64,000 bases of DNA from Limisalsivibrio acetivorans (lineage in GTDB: Bacteria; Chrysiogenota; Deferribacteres; Deferribacterales; Geovibrionaceae): the NCBI RefSeq assembly GCF_000421105.1, contig NZ_ATWF01000001.1:840930-904929 (forward strand). The letters run 5' to 3'. Positions 27,278 through 36,415 of the stretch are shown here, piece by piece (the first letter of the stretch is position 1; each line of letters opens with the position of its first letter). A model generated the notes under the pieces. That model was not told the DNA's origin and did not search any database. It saw only the letters and a list, made by a program, of their open reading frames with translations. Both the position numbers and the translations under genes were made by a program.

Positions 27278-27963
27278 ATAGATCAAGCATAGACATCACA
27301 GGATTTCGCATAATACCCTCACGCTACCCTTCTATCTGGCTGTTCGAGGATGTTTCAAATCCAGAAGAGTTTGATGCTTTATACAAGCTCGAATCGATGA
27401 CAAACCCCAGAATTTCCGAAGAAGTCGGTGATATCACGCTGCTTTCAAAGGATGAACAGGTATTCGGCGAAGGCACCTCCCCCATTATGGCGGCTTTCAC
27501 TCATATAAAGCCAGAAGGTGATAGGTTCACTGACGGCTCCTTCGGAGCGTTTTATGCATCGGACTCTATAGAATGTGCCGTGTATGAAACAGCCTATCAC
27601 CGTGCGCAATATTTTGCGTCAATCAACGAACCCCCTTGCGAGATCGAAATGCGGGTCTATACGGCAAATATCCAAGGGGCACTGGTTGATATAAGAGATC
27701 TTGACAGATACGGGGATTATCACAACAAGGATTCCTATGGAGAGTCACAGCGATTCGGAAGGGAACAGAAAGATGCCGGTGAATTTGGAATAGTCTATTT
27801 GAGTGTACGATACGACGGCGGTACAAATGTGGCCGTCTTTCGCCCGAAAGGTGTTATAAACAATTGTAAAGAATTGAAGTATCTGAAATATCAGTGGGAC
27901 GGCAAAAAGATCACCAACGTCTATGAAATCTCCGGTGCTAGGGTTATATGCTACAGGAGCTAG
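27271..27963 (+). CDS. RES-domain toxin
   Basis: A 230-residue RES-family protein. Characteristic pieces are FRIIPSRYPS near the N-terminus (the family's conserved Arg), then FGAFYASDSIECAVYETAYHR, where a Tyr and Glu contribute to the NAD pocket. Related toxins (MbcT, ParT) degrade NAD or ADP-ribosylate a metabolic enzyme. It overlaps the antitoxin gene, the standard Xre/RES order. At 230 residues it is longer than many RES toxins; the C-terminal third still looks intact. Confidence 0.85.
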   Translation: MVDRSSIDITGFRIIPSRYPSIWLFEDVSNPEEFDALYKLESMTNPRISEEVGDITLLSKDEQVFGEGTSPIMAAFTHIKPEGDRFTDGSFGAFYASDSIECAVYETAYHRAQYFASINEPPCEIEMRVYTANIQGALVDIRDLDRYGDYHNKDSYGESQRFGREQKDAGEFGIVYLSVRYDGGTNVAVFRPKGVINNCKELKYLKYQWDGKKITNVYEISGARVICYRS

Positions 27964-27991
27964 TTGCTGTAGTACCCCCTAAAATAGGGAA

Positions 27992-28013
27992 GGGGGTGCA
28001 TCACTGCACCCCC
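27992..28013. terminator. Strong hairpin between the RES toxin gene and the convergent unknown gene
   Basis: A perfect nine-base stem (GGGGGTGCA and TGCACCCCC) around a TCAC loop. No T-run follows on either side, so it could terminate poorly or act as an mRNA 3'-end stabiliser. Confidence 0.5.
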
Positions 28014-28128
28014 AGGACAGTATTTCGTGATATAGAATCACGCTTTCGACGCCGTAGTTTGCTTTTCCTCCGGCCCTTGTTTGTTCATAACCTGCAAACA
28101 ATCAGCAGGCGGCCTTCGGTGGAACCTC

Positions 28129-28533
28129 CTATTCGAAGTCCCGAAACTTCCAGAGGAGCTCAAGTATCCTTCGACAGAAAACCGGAGTAACCCCCCTGCC
28201 GGAGAGCCTTTTCATCCTCTCCATCTGGTATCCGACATATTCCCCAAAACTCAGCCCGGGTTCTGCGAATACGTTTCCGTATTTCGTCTCACCTTCTGCG
28301 GCCATCTTTGGGAGCGAAACAAGGATAAAGTACAGGTAGTCCATCTCCTTTGAGTTCACATCCTCATCATAGGCCATCTCAACAAATCTGCCTATAACCT
28401 CGGCTGGGAAAACATCGGGGAACCGATACACCCTGTCGCAGAAAACCAGTTCCCGCAGGGCGGGGATCCTCGCCGCTTTCCTTTCCTCTGCGGCGGCAGT
28501 AAGTACATTTCCGGGCACTTCTGCGGCTTTCAT
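28129..28533 (-). CDS. Hypothetical protein, 134 residues
   Basis: I do not recognise this protein. It begins at ATG 28533 with GGAG eight bases upstream. The composition is ordinary for a soluble, mostly helical protein, with two Cys (VFCDRVYRF, PVFCRRILEL) and an acidic middle. An Ala-rich N-terminus followed by ELVFCDRVYRFPDVFPAEVIGRFVE could be a small binding domain; a phage-tail-assembly-like role is conceivable but unsupported. It lies alone, convergent with the toxin gene. Confidence 0.6.
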   Translation of the reverse strand: MKAAEVPGNVLTAAAEERKAARIPALRELVFCDRVYRFPDVFPAEVIGRFVEMAYDEDVNSKEMDYLYFILVSLPKMAAEGETKYGNVFAEPGLSFGEYVGYQMERMKRLSGRGVTPVFCRRILELLWKFRDFE

Positions 28534-28825
28534 AACCTTGCTCCTATTTCTTATTCAGAAGCTCTTTCGCTTCTGGACTTAATAGAGCAGGTTACGTGCC
28601 AGTTTTTTAAGGAAGTTTTTTCCATGATCCGGGGAGATCCAAACTCCCGGGGAAAAGATCTGCAACTTGCAGTAAGGAAAGAATTTCCGGGATCAGAAAC
28701 CTTTGCCCTGATCCCGAATATCTTGAAATTGATAACCGTCCTCGCAAGCATATTGAGAACGCACACGGCCGGACAATACTGCCAACCGCTTATTTTTGTA
28801 TACGAAGGGTACAGACCCTTCTATT
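28534..28825. other. Intergenic region with a nine-base inverted repeat, no supported gene
   Basis: About 290 bases without a convincing gene. Open frames on both strands lack ribosome sites and conserved features. CGGGATCAG (28688-28696) and CTGATCCCG (28708-28716) form a perfect inverted repeat, and an imperfect CCGGGGAG/CTCCCGG pair lies near 28633. The function is unknown. Confidence 0.4.
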
Positions 28826-29008
28826 TCAGAGAGACATAGTTCTTGCACTCTTTAAAACCCTCTCAATATCCCTTTTGAGCCTTCGGAGAACTGCCGCATT
28901 TTCGCTTTTATCGCTGATTAGCTCACTACACTTAGAGGCAACATCTTCCAGCCTCTCCAGCGGAGCGGGATCCTTACTTGAAGGTGTTTCCCTTTTCTTC
29001 TCAGCCAT
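28826..29008 (-). CDS. Small charged helical protein, 60 residues
   Basis: The product is 60 residues, highly charged, and probably two helices (LERLEDVASKCSELIS and VLRRLKRDIERVLKSA), with one Cys. An excellent ribosome site (AGGAGAGGA) precedes the ATG, which is why I call it a gene despite its size. No family is recognised. Confidence 0.6.
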   Translation of the reverse strand: MAEKKRETPSSKDPAPLERLEDVASKCSELISDKSENAAVLRRLKRDIERVLKSARTMSL

Positions 29009-29145
29009 TTTATCCTCTCCTGCTGTCCTACCAATCGGCGTGATTAAACACCTCTTTAGCTATTATAAAGATTTGCAATAACCATGCCACGCCCTGCAGC
29101 CGTAACTACCTGATAAAAAGGCCTATGAAGGTTTTATCTGATACT

Positions 29146-29445
29146 TTATTCCCCAAGTTTTTTCATAACAGAATCAACCTTTTCGTCCATACCGGGCTCT
29201 CTGTCCCTCCGGTAGTCCACCTTTACGGAGACGGAGATCCTGTTGCAGTCGCTAAGCTCCTCCACAGCCTGCCCGATAACACGGAACACATCGTCTATCT
29301 TCTCCCCCTCAACGATCGTACCCATGGGGGTAAGCCGCCAGCCAAGGCCGGATTCCTTAATAACCTTTACAGCTCTGGACACATACTGGGACACGCTCTC
29401 ATCCTTGCCCAGGGGTGTAATGGATACATACGCCATTGCGCTCAT
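29146..29445 (-). CDS. MTH1187/YqgV-family (DUF77) thiamine-binding-type protein
   Basis: A 99-residue ferredoxin-like-fold protein. The N-terminal AMAYVSITPLGKDESVSQYVSRAV and the middle WRLTPMGTIVEGEKIDDVFRVI are the family signatures; homologues bind thiamine or hydroxymethylpyrimidine. The ribosome site GGAGGAG is strong. No thiamine biosynthesis gene or riboswitch is nearby, so its role here is open. Confidence 0.85.
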   Translation of the reverse strand: MSAMAYVSITPLGKDESVSQYVSRAVKVIKESGLGWRLTPMGTIVEGEKIDDVFRVIGQAVEELSDCNRISVSVKVDYRRDREPGMDEKVDSVMKKLGE

Positions 29446-29507
29446 TTTCTCCTCCTGTTTAGCTTTTTAATGATATTACTACCGATATGGTGCAGACTAA
29501 AGAAAAA

Positions 29508-31685
29508 TCAGCCCTTTTGTTCCATAGGTACAGCTACATTGAAGACCGCCCCGATACCGTCGTTACTGACGCTTATGGAGCCCTTGAACTGATCCTGAAT
29601 GATGAGTTTTGAAATATACAGACCAAGGCCTATCCCTTTCCCCTCTTCCTTCGTGGTGAAATAGGGGTCGAAGATATTCTGCATAGCTTCCTCGGTGATC
29701 CCACCGCCATTGTCGGAGATGCTGACCCTGAGCATCTCATCCGATATCTCTGTGCTTATGCTTATTATGCCGTGTTTTCTCTCCCTCTCACGTATAGCAT
29801 CCATGGAATTAAGCACGATATTCTGCAGAACCTGCTTGAAGTCCCCTTCATTACCGTAAAGTGCGGCTTTCTCGTTGATACATGGGGGGAGTTCGTAGGA
29901 GTTTTCGCAGTTGTACTCCTTCATATCGCAAACACAGTTTATGGAATAACGTATACCGTAAAACTCAAGCTGGGCATGGAGAATGCGCATAATAACGCTG
30001 ATGGTCATAACAGGGTTAAAGCGCTCCATCTCTTTATCTGAATGGAAATAGTTTCTGAAATCATCAATGGTTCCTGAAAGATGCCCCACAATAGACATAA
30101 GGCTTTCGGAATACTCCCTGATCTCCTCATCATTGAGAAGCTTCTCATGCCTATCATCATAGAGTATCTGGTGCAGGAGGCCTATATTATTGAGGGGCTG
30201 TCTCCATTGATGGGCGATGGCGTTTATCATCTTGCCCATATCAGAGAACTTCTGCTGCTGCATAAGGAGCTGTTCCTGCTTGAGGTTTTTGTCCATCTCC
30301 TCCTTAACACGCCGCTGAAGGTTCTCGTTCAGATCCTTAAGCTCCCTCTCCATCTCTATGGTTCTGGTTACATCCTTGCAGAATCCGATATAGACATTAT
30401 CCTGAATCCTCAATGCACTGACAATCATATAAAAGTATGAGCCGTCCTTCCTTTTGAAGCGGAGCGTATCCTCAACACTCCCCGTCTCCATCATCTGCAT
30501 GGCAGCATTGCGGGCTCGTTCTGTGTAGTCCTCGGCAACGATATCAGGGATAGACATGCTGGTAAGCTCATCACTTGAATACCCCATAACACTGACAGCA
30601 GCATGATTCACCTCAATATATCTCCCCTCTTCATCGGCCACAAAGATGGGGTCAGGGGCATTATTGATGTAGGTGCGGTACTTCTCTTCGCTCAGCCTCA
30701 GCTCTGCGGTTTTAATTTTTAACTCATGGGCGGTCTTCTGAAAGGTTTTGGTAAACTCCCCAAGCTCGTCCCTGCTGTTGTGGATAACCTCAAAATCGTA
30801 GGTCTCATCCTCAATGGCTTTGATTGCGGCATTCTGGTTCTTGAGAAAACGTTTGAAATACCCTCTGATGCCCGCCCAGTAGACAAGGGCTAGAACTACC
30901 GCGGAGAGTGCTATCAATGAGGAAAAGATCGTAATGGTAAATATCTTCCGTCTGTTATGCTCGTTGAGGTCATCGATAAGTTCATCGGTAAACTGAAAGA
31001 ATCCTGCAGAGGAGCTCTCCATAAACTTTACCCTGTCCTCCTGTGCAAGATGGTTAAGGTACTTCTTTTCAATGCTTTTAACCAACTCCTCCGTCTGCCG
31101 TAAAATCTCACTATCTGGAGCAGCCTCTGCTATAGCCATGAAATCCTCCTTAATCTTCGGCAGGAGGGAGAGTTCATTTTGCTCTATAAAATACCCGGAG
31201 TAGTCCGTGAGCCTGTCAATGGAATCACGTAAACCACTACTCCCAGCATGGTGCATAAGGATGTGAAGCCTTTCTATACCACTGTTCACAGCCTTGTTCA
31301 GTCCACCTTCATTCCTATTCAGGTCTATAAGCTCCAGAAGTGCTTTTTCATAGTTCTTGAGATGGAAGCTGAAGCTGTCGAAGGATTCCTTCAGTTCCGG
31401 GGCACTGAAACGTTCCTCGTTCCTTAGCTTTTCAGCGTAGGCTTTGACATCTGCAATAACAGCCTGAGCACTATGGGCATTAACCTGAGTACCCTTCTCA
31501 TCAGTTTTAACCAGAAGCTGGAGCCTAGAAAGCTGAACAAGCTCATCCCGGAAGGAGAATACCAGATTCATACTGTCAAGGGTCGCACTCTGCATGCGGT
31601 ACACCGCATAGATATTTAAGGAGGAGAACAATGTGAGAGCAGTCAGAGTAAAGAAAATCCAGAAAACTTTTCTAGACAGCGACAT
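29508..31685 (-). CDS. PAS-containing membrane histidine kinase coupled to a binding lipoprotein
   Basis: A 725-residue kinase. Transmembrane helices at about 9-29 and 248-271 bracket a helical periplasmic domain. A HAMP linker, a PAS domain (about 333-445), a long coiled coil and a kinase core follow. The core has phospho-acceptor His492 in NAIAHQWRQPLNNI, N-box NIVLNSMDAI, DNGGGI and GIGLGLYI. There is no receiver domain here and no response regulator beside it. The upstream gene, 12 bases away, encodes an ABC-type substrate-binding lipoprotein, which suggests that the loaded binding protein is the signal. Confidence 0.88.
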   Translation of the reverse strand: MSLSRKVFWIFFTLTALTLFSSLNIYAVYRMQSATLDSMNLVFSFRDELVQLSRLQLLVKTDEKGTQVNAHSAQAVIADVKAYAEKLRNEERFSAPELKESFDSFSFHLKNYEKALLELIDLNRNEGGLNKAVNSGIERLHILMHHAGSSGLRDSIDRLTDYSGYFIEQNELSLLPKIKEDFMAIAEAAPDSEILRQTEELVKSIEKKYLNHLAQEDRVKFMESSSAGFFQFTDELIDDLNEHNRRKIFTITIFSSLIALSAVVLALVYWAGIRGYFKRFLKNQNAAIKAIEDETYDFEVIHNSRDELGEFTKTFQKTAHELKIKTAELRLSEEKYRTYINNAPDPIFVADEEGRYIEVNHAAVSVMGYSSDELTSMSIPDIVAEDYTERARNAAMQMMETGSVEDTLRFKRKDGSYFYMIVSALRIQDNVYIGFCKDVTRTIEMERELKDLNENLQRRVKEEMDKNLKQEQLLMQQQKFSDMGKMINAIAHQWRQPLNNIGLLHQILYDDRHEKLLNDEEIREYSESLMSIVGHLSGTIDDFRNYFHSDKEMERFNPVMTISVIMRILHAQLEFYGIRYSINCVCDMKEYNCENSYELPPCINEKAALYGNEGDFKQVLQNIVLNSMDAIRERERKHGIISISTEISDEMLRVSISDNGGGITEEAMQNIFDPYFTTKEEGKGIGLGLYISKLIIQDQFKGSISVSNDGIGAVFNVAVPMEQKG

Positions 31686-31697
31686 CGTTCCTCCACA

Positions 31698-32783
31698 CTA
31701 TTCACTGAAGAGGATCTCATTCAAGGACCCCTCATCTAGCGCCCGCTTGACTGTTCCGGTAAGGAGCCCGTCATCGGCCATAATCTCTGCCCAGATATTC
31801 ACACCACGTATGTAGGACTCATCAAGCCCCTGCCTGTAGTCTATATTCGGAACCGATGCCTCCTCCACCTCAACGGAGGTTCCAAGCCATTTGGAGACAT
31901 AGGCAGAGCTCTCATAGGGGTTCTCCTTTATGAAGACTGCCGCCTCTGCGAATATCTCTTTGAGATCCTCAATGATCTCGAGGTTTTCAGCGATAAAGTC
32001 CTCTCTGGAGGCCAATGCACAGCAAGGGTACTCATTCCATTTATCCTTGGGGGGGAGCTCGGTGAGCTTTGATATAATCCTCGCATCACCAGAAACCACA
32101 GCCTCTGCAGGAAATGGCTGCATAACCACAAAGAAGTCGATAAGACCGTTCCTCATTGCAGGGAGCAGATTCTTTGCCCCGTGGAGATTCATGAGAACAA
32201 CCTCATCCCCGCTGTTTTCAACATCCCTTGAGAAGGATATTCCGTTGAGCTCCAACGCCTCCTCAAAGATTATATTCTGGACCGAATACTGGATCTTGTA
32301 ACCCACCCGGACGGGCTCTTCACTCTGCTTGATATACTGCAGAAAACCTTCCCAGTCCTCAACAGGCAGTTCTATATTCCCCACAAGGGCAGCCCCGCCA
32401 GTATTAACAGGAGCTATTATCCTCATAGGACTTCCAGAGTCTATCATTTTAAGGATAGCGGGCACACCGCCGAAGGTTACATCCGTCTGCTTCTCATGGA
32501 GCTTTCTGATAAGCTGCATCCCGCCTACGCCGGAGTGGATCTTTACGATCCCTTTCTCTTCACCTTCGGAAATCAGCACATACTCCTTACCGGAGACCCG
32601 CTCTTCAAGATACTTACCAAGCTTCTTTTTGAAGTATGCAGGGTTCTGTACTGCAACGTACAGGGGGGCATGGTGGTCATGGGGTGCATGGCCGATGCGG
32701 ACAACAGGTGTCTCTGCATCCTTACAGCCGCTGAGAACAACTGCTGAACAAACTACGACAATAAACACTGCTAAACGTTTCAT
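31698..32783 (-). CDS. ABC-type substrate-binding lipoprotein (SsuA/NMT1-like), orphan
   Basis: 361 residues from the ATG at 32783 (AAGGGTG upstream). A signal peptide ends in the lipobox VLSGC (Cys20), so the protein is a lipoprotein of the periplasm. The mature part follows the NMT1/SsuA binding-protein fold: early APLYVAVQ strand, VKIHSGVGGMQLI, VTFGGVPAIL, then AAVFIKENPYESSAYVSKWLG. A His-rich segment, HAPHDHH (residues 32-38), sits in the ligand-pocket region and could bind a metal or oxyanion. No permease or ATPase gene is nearby. It probably delivers a signal to the downstream kinase rather than feeding a transporter. Confidence 0.82.
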   Translation of the reverse strand: MKRLAVFIVVVCSAVVLSGCKDAETPVVRIGHAPHDHHAPLYVAVQNPAYFKKKLGKYLEERVSGKEYVLISEGEEKGIVKIHSGVGGMQLIRKLHEKQTDVTFGGVPAILKMIDSGSPMRIIAPVNTGGAALVGNIELPVEDWEGFLQYIKQSEEPVRVGYKIQYSVQNIIFEEALELNGISFSRDVENSGDEVVLMNLHGAKNLLPAMRNGLIDFFVVMQPFPAEAVVSGDARIISKLTELPPKDKWNEYPCCALASREDFIAENLEIIEDLKEIFAEAAVFIKENPYESSAYVSKWLGTSVEVEEASVPNIDYRQGLDESYIRGVNIWAEIMADDGLLTGTVKRALDEGSLNEILFSE

Positions 32784-32897
32784 AATTGCACCCTTGAGGT
32801 ATTGCGAATGGTGAAGTATAATCCAGCCAAACACTCATAATGCAGTATAGAATACATATATGTGTGTATGCAAATCAAATAACTCCACGAGGACCCT

Positions 32898-33773
32898 ATG
32901 GCTGAAACCAAGAAAGTGAATATAAATTTCTACAACATCGAATCCCAGGAGGAATCCTTCTTCCTTACACTATCCGAAAAACTCGCCACCCTCTTTGATG
33001 CTGGTATGGACTACGGCTTCTTCGAGGCGAGAAACCGTGAGCTTATGTTCAAGCTGTTCGAAACAGTCGAGGTAAACGGATCCCCATGGTATCTCTTCGG
33101 TCTTGTGAAGGAGAAGGCGAGCTGGCCCGTCTGGTACAACCGTGAAGGTGCGATAACCGAGGTTCCCCTCGATGCCGGAACCCTTGGTGATATAACCTAT
33201 GGCTTCGCCGGACCGAACGACCGCATCCTGCTCACAGGGGCAGGTCTGGCCGGCAGGGGAGCCTTCGCAGAGTTCTTCCGCTGGCTCACCGACGACGCCT
33301 CCGCATCTCTAGAGCATATCTTCATAACGGACGCCTACGAGCGTGTGCGCAACTGGGAGGTCTTCCGCAAGCTGGAGCTAAGCGTTGAAGCACCTACGGG
33401 TGACTTCGTGGACGAGGTTATGAACACAAGGTCCGGTCAGGAGCTCGGCTCCATATTCACAACCCTCGAGGGTATGAAGCTGGATGTGAGCATAAGCATG
33501 GGCAACAACAAGGGCTCCATGAACTCCGGCGCACTCAAGGAGTTTCTGGACGCCATCATCAGCGACAATTACGCAAAGAAACTTAACATATACGGTAAAG
33601 GGTTCGAGGAGGAATCGGCGGAGAATATCGATCTCCTAAGCGCAAAGCTGAAGCACACCTCGGAGGTCGGCGTTCAGGGAACCTTCGTGAACGCAGAGGA
33701 GATGCGCTCTGCGTTTCTGGATGCCTATTACAACAATCAACAGCACCTGGTGGATGAAGAGGGTTACGAGTAA
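32898..33773 (+). CDS. Hypothetical protein, 291 residues; remote RexA/DUF6731-like layout
   Basis: I do not recognise this acidic, soluble protein with confidence. Starting at 32898 (CGAGGACC upstream), it has a beta-rich N-terminal half, a W-x-V-W-Y segment and an FRKLELSVEAPTGD strand around the middle. The C-terminal half includes LKLDVSISMG-like strands, then IDLLSAKLKHTSEVGVQG and EEMRSAFLDAYYNN. The order of elements reminds me of lambda RexA and related defence proteins, but this is only an impression. It is divergent from the sensor pair, and its last 10 bases overlap the end of the convergent capsule-type gene. Confidence 0.6.
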   Translation: MAETKKVNINFYNIESQEESFFLTLSEKLATLFDAGMDYGFFEARNRELMFKLFETVEVNGSPWYLFGLVKEKASWPVWYNREGAITEVPLDAGTLGDITYGFAGPNDRILLTGAGLAGRGAFAEFFRWLTDDASASLEHIFITDAYERVRNWEVFRKLELSVEAPTGDFVDEVMNTRSGQELGSIFTTLEGMKLDVSISMGNNKGSMNSGALKEFLDAIISDNYAKKLNIYGKGFEEESAENIDLLSAKLKHTSEVGVQGTFVNAEEMRSAFLDAYYNNQQHLVDEEGYE

Positions 33774-35122
33774 ACCCTCTCCATGGCCTTTTTGAATCCT
33801 TCGGCGGCCATACGGTAATCATCCTCCCCTGTCTCCGAAACATCTTCGCCGTAAACGGAGCCCTCGAAGGAGTTCTTGATTATACGGGCGAGAAAGGCGG
33901 AACATTTCTCCGGTGAGTTACCCCCTTTAACGGGTGTGAAGTTGATCAGATCCTCACGGCATCTGCACCTCTCCACCATGGGGAGTTTGTTAAAGAACAT
34001 ATCGCTGAACGTTACCGCCGGAATCCCCATAAGTCCCGCCTGATAGGCCACTGTGCCGGTAACTGTGTATACTCTCTCCGCACCGCTTATAAGCTCATAG
34101 CTATCCGATTCGGGATGCACGAGTATAACGTTCGGCATCCCTATGAGTGCATTGTAGAACTCCCGCACACGATCCCCAACACCCTGTGGATGTTCCTTCA
34201 CCACGAGGACCATATCCGATGGAAGGGAGCGTGCTATATCGGATATGAGGGCGAACTGATCCGAATGGTAGGCACCCAGAACATCTATGCTCGCCTCGGG
34301 CTGTACATGGAGGAAGTACACCGCATACTTCAACCCATCAAGCACGGAGAGATCTGTTTTAAGGCGCATCCGGCGGAAGCGCTTGGCGTTGTTCCTCCGG
34401 AAGATCTTAGTTTCAAAGAGCATATTAAGGGAAGGCCTTGTCATATCCCTGCCGCCGAAGCGGAACTCGTAGTTCAAGTGCTTCATAAGTTTTGCAATGT
34501 TGCTCCATGAGAGCAGGCGAAAATCACGCCGTGTACTGCTGTAATCAGGCTTCGGGCGGTGTTCACAAAACTCTCTGTAAAACTCTTCCCCTTCTTTCAG
34601 GTCATCGGATGTAAGCTCATCATCGAAAAAGAGTCTCTCCTGAAGTGGGCCCTTGAAGAAGGTGAAGCGTCCGTTAGGTATCCTCGTTGTGGCCGGTGTC
34701 AGATAAACCGCCCCGCACGCCTCCGCCGCAGCAGAGGCGGCAAGCTCCGCCGCCCATGTGGACTCGCCGAAGAGGGCCCTTATCTCATTCTCAGTGATAA
34801 AATCCTTCACCCTTTTGTAGGCACCGCACAGATAAGCGTATGAGACGTCTCTGGTCTTAGTGGAGAGTATACGATCGCTCATTATGATACCTGCAGCGGT
34901 GAAGGGTGTATTTATCTCAAGCTCTGCCAGGGCATCCATATCCGGCTCGGGGTAATCACCGGAGAGGTCGAGTATCCTTGATGCAGGAACCCCCTCCTCC
35001 TTGAGCCATTCTATCCAGTAAGGATCACCCGTGGAGATCCAGTATATATCAGCATCAAGGTATCTTGAGATACCGTGGAATGTTTTTGTCCGCAGATAGC
35101 TTACTAAAAATGCCGCTTTCAA
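33764..35122 (-). CDS. Capsule-type polysaccharide biosynthesis/glycosyltransferase-like protein
   Basis: A 452-residue soluble protein. The C-terminal half follows the KpsC/KpsS-like capsule polysaccharide fold: YFLHVQPEASIDVLGAY, then VLVVKEHPQG, a run like NVILVHPESDSYELI, and VTGTVAYQAGLMGIPAVTF, which is the usual sugar-nucleotide pocket. It would add sugars or Kdo-like residues to a cell-surface glycan. The next gene upstream, a flippase, overlaps its start by four bases. The opening segment (AAFLVSYLRTKTFHGISRYL) looks like a GT-B N-terminal domain. Confidence 0.78.
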   Translation of the reverse strand: MKAAFLVSYLRTKTFHGISRYLDADIYWISTGDPYWIEWLKEEGVPASRILDLSGDYPEPDMDALAELEINTPFTAAGIIMSDRILSTKTRDVSYAYLCGAYKRVKDFITENEIRALFGESTWAAELAASAAAEACGAVYLTPATTRIPNGRFTFFKGPLQERLFFDDELTSDDLKEGEEFYREFCEHRPKPDYSSTRRDFRLLSWSNIAKLMKHLNYEFRFGGRDMTRPSLNMLFETKIFRRNNAKRFRRMRLKTDLSVLDGLKYAVYFLHVQPEASIDVLGAYHSDQFALISDIARSLPSDMVLVVKEHPQGVGDRVREFYNALIGMPNVILVHPESDSYELISGAERVYTVTGTVAYQAGLMGIPAVTFSDMFFNKLPMVERCRCREDLINFTPVKGGNSPEKCSAFLARIIKNSFEGSVYGEDVSETGEDDYRMAAEGFKKAMERVYS

Positions 35123-36384
35123 ATCTCACCCCTGCGGGCTTTAGTGATAAGCCCTGTTTTTATAATATATAATGTAAGTGCCGCCGTATATGCTCCCTCT
35201 CCGCCAAGAAGAGCAATAGCCGCACCCGTTTTACCAAGTAATGGAACCATAATAATACTCAACACCAGCCCCGCCCCTCTCGCTATAAGTGTAAGACGGA
35301 GGAACGCACCCCCCATGCCGAGGCAGACGAGGGTCTGGATCCCAAGGAGGTTATTAACAGAAAAGAAGAACAGATAGAAGGAGAGTATACGGAGAATAAC
35401 CACACTCTCGCCGAAATCCGCTCCAAGAACCAGGCTAACCGCCTGCTCTGCAAATATTAACAGGCCGAGGGAGAGTAGAAGTCCGGCCAGCGAGGCGGCG
35501 GGGAGCATGATACGAAAGAAGCCGAACCAATCGGTGGAGGATCTTGAAGCGTGCTTCTTGGACTGGGGGAAGATCGCCTGAAACGCCGGAGCCAGCATCC
35601 CCCGAACTGCATCCATGAGCTTCTCCGCCGCTCCATAGTATCCCACAGCCGCGTCCCCTGCGAGAAAGCCGAGCAGGAGCGTATTGGTAACCTTTGCGAA
35701 GTTGTCCGTTATGCTCTTGGCAAAGTATGTAAACCCTTCCCTAAGCCGTTGAACAACCTCTGAGAACGAGGGGAACACAAAGTATACATCGAATTTTTTA
35801 TAAACAGAGCGAAGAGCCAGAAAGCCTACAACGTTATAGGCGATGAGGTTTGCCAGGGGCACAAGGATATAATCCCCCGTTTCCTTCACAATGAGAAGCA
35901 CAAGGGCAAGGTAGCCGCTTTTCACTGCTATGAGTGAATATGCGATGAATTTCATCCGCTCCATCCCCCGATAGAACCACTGGGGTATCATAAACTGCCC
36001 CCCGAGCATACCGAAGGTGAGCATGAACAGCACCCATTCCTCACGGAACTTTGGAACGAAATACACTAGCAGGGCGAATACACCGAATCCGGCCAGCAGA
36101 AGGATAAGCTTCGCCGCCATAACGGAGTGGAAGGTTCTTGAGACATGTTCGCTGTTATCCTGATCCTCCGCCAACGCCATGGTTCCGGAGATGTCAAACC
36201 CGTAATCCACAAGAAACAGGAAATACATCGCCGCACTCTGGGCGAAAACAACGGCACCGTAACCGGAAGGACCGAGCACACGCACAAGATACGGCACCGC
36301 AAGAAGGGAGATGGCATAGGTTACAAGCTGTAGGCTGAAAAGTGAGGCGGCGTTGCCGAAAACCCTCTTCCATTCGGTTCCCAT
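35119..36384 (-). CDS. Oligosaccharide flippase (Wzx/RfbX-like)
   Basis: About 421 residues with roughly 12-14 hydrophobic helices, matching the MOP-family polysaccharide exporters: YLVRVLGPSGYGAVVFAQSAA near the N-terminus and repeated GKTGAAIALLGGEG-like ends. It would move a lipid-linked oligosaccharide across the inner membrane. I place the start at the ATG 36384. The frame remains open to a TTG at 36480, but that stretch runs through a stable hairpin and overlaps the upstream gene. The ribosome site is weak. It pairs with the downstream capsule-type gene. Confidence 0.8.
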   Translation of the reverse strand: MGTEWKRVFGNAASLFSLQLVTYAISLLAVPYLVRVLGPSGYGAVVFAQSAAMYFLFLVDYGFDISGTMALAEDQDNSEHVSRTFHSVMAAKLILLLAGFGVFALLVYFVPKFREEWVLFMLTFGMLGGQFMIPQWFYRGMERMKFIAYSLIAVKSGYLALVLLIVKETGDYILVPLANLIAYNVVGFLALRSVYKKFDVYFVFPSFSEVVQRLREGFTYFAKSITDNFAKVTNTLLLGFLAGDAAVGYYGAAEKLMDAVRGMLAPAFQAIFPQSKKHASRSSTDWFGFFRIMLPAASLAGLLLSLGLLIFAEQAVSLVLGADFGESVVILRILSFYLFFFSVNNLLGIQTLVCLGMGGAFLRLTLIARGAGLVLSIIMVPLLGKTGAAIALLGGEGAYTAALTLYIIKTGLITKARRGEI

Positions 36385-36415
36385 GCTGGAGAGATTACAG
36401 CATTTTGACCCGTTG

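Noticed and set aside
28551-28839. Short open frames on both strands between the unknown 134-residue and 60-residue genes
   Set aside because: No ribosome sites, no conserved features, and they overlap an inverted repeat.
33764-36384. A full capsule or O-antigen locus
   Set aside because: Only one transferase-like protein and one flippase are present; there is no polymerase, priming transferase or export set nearby.
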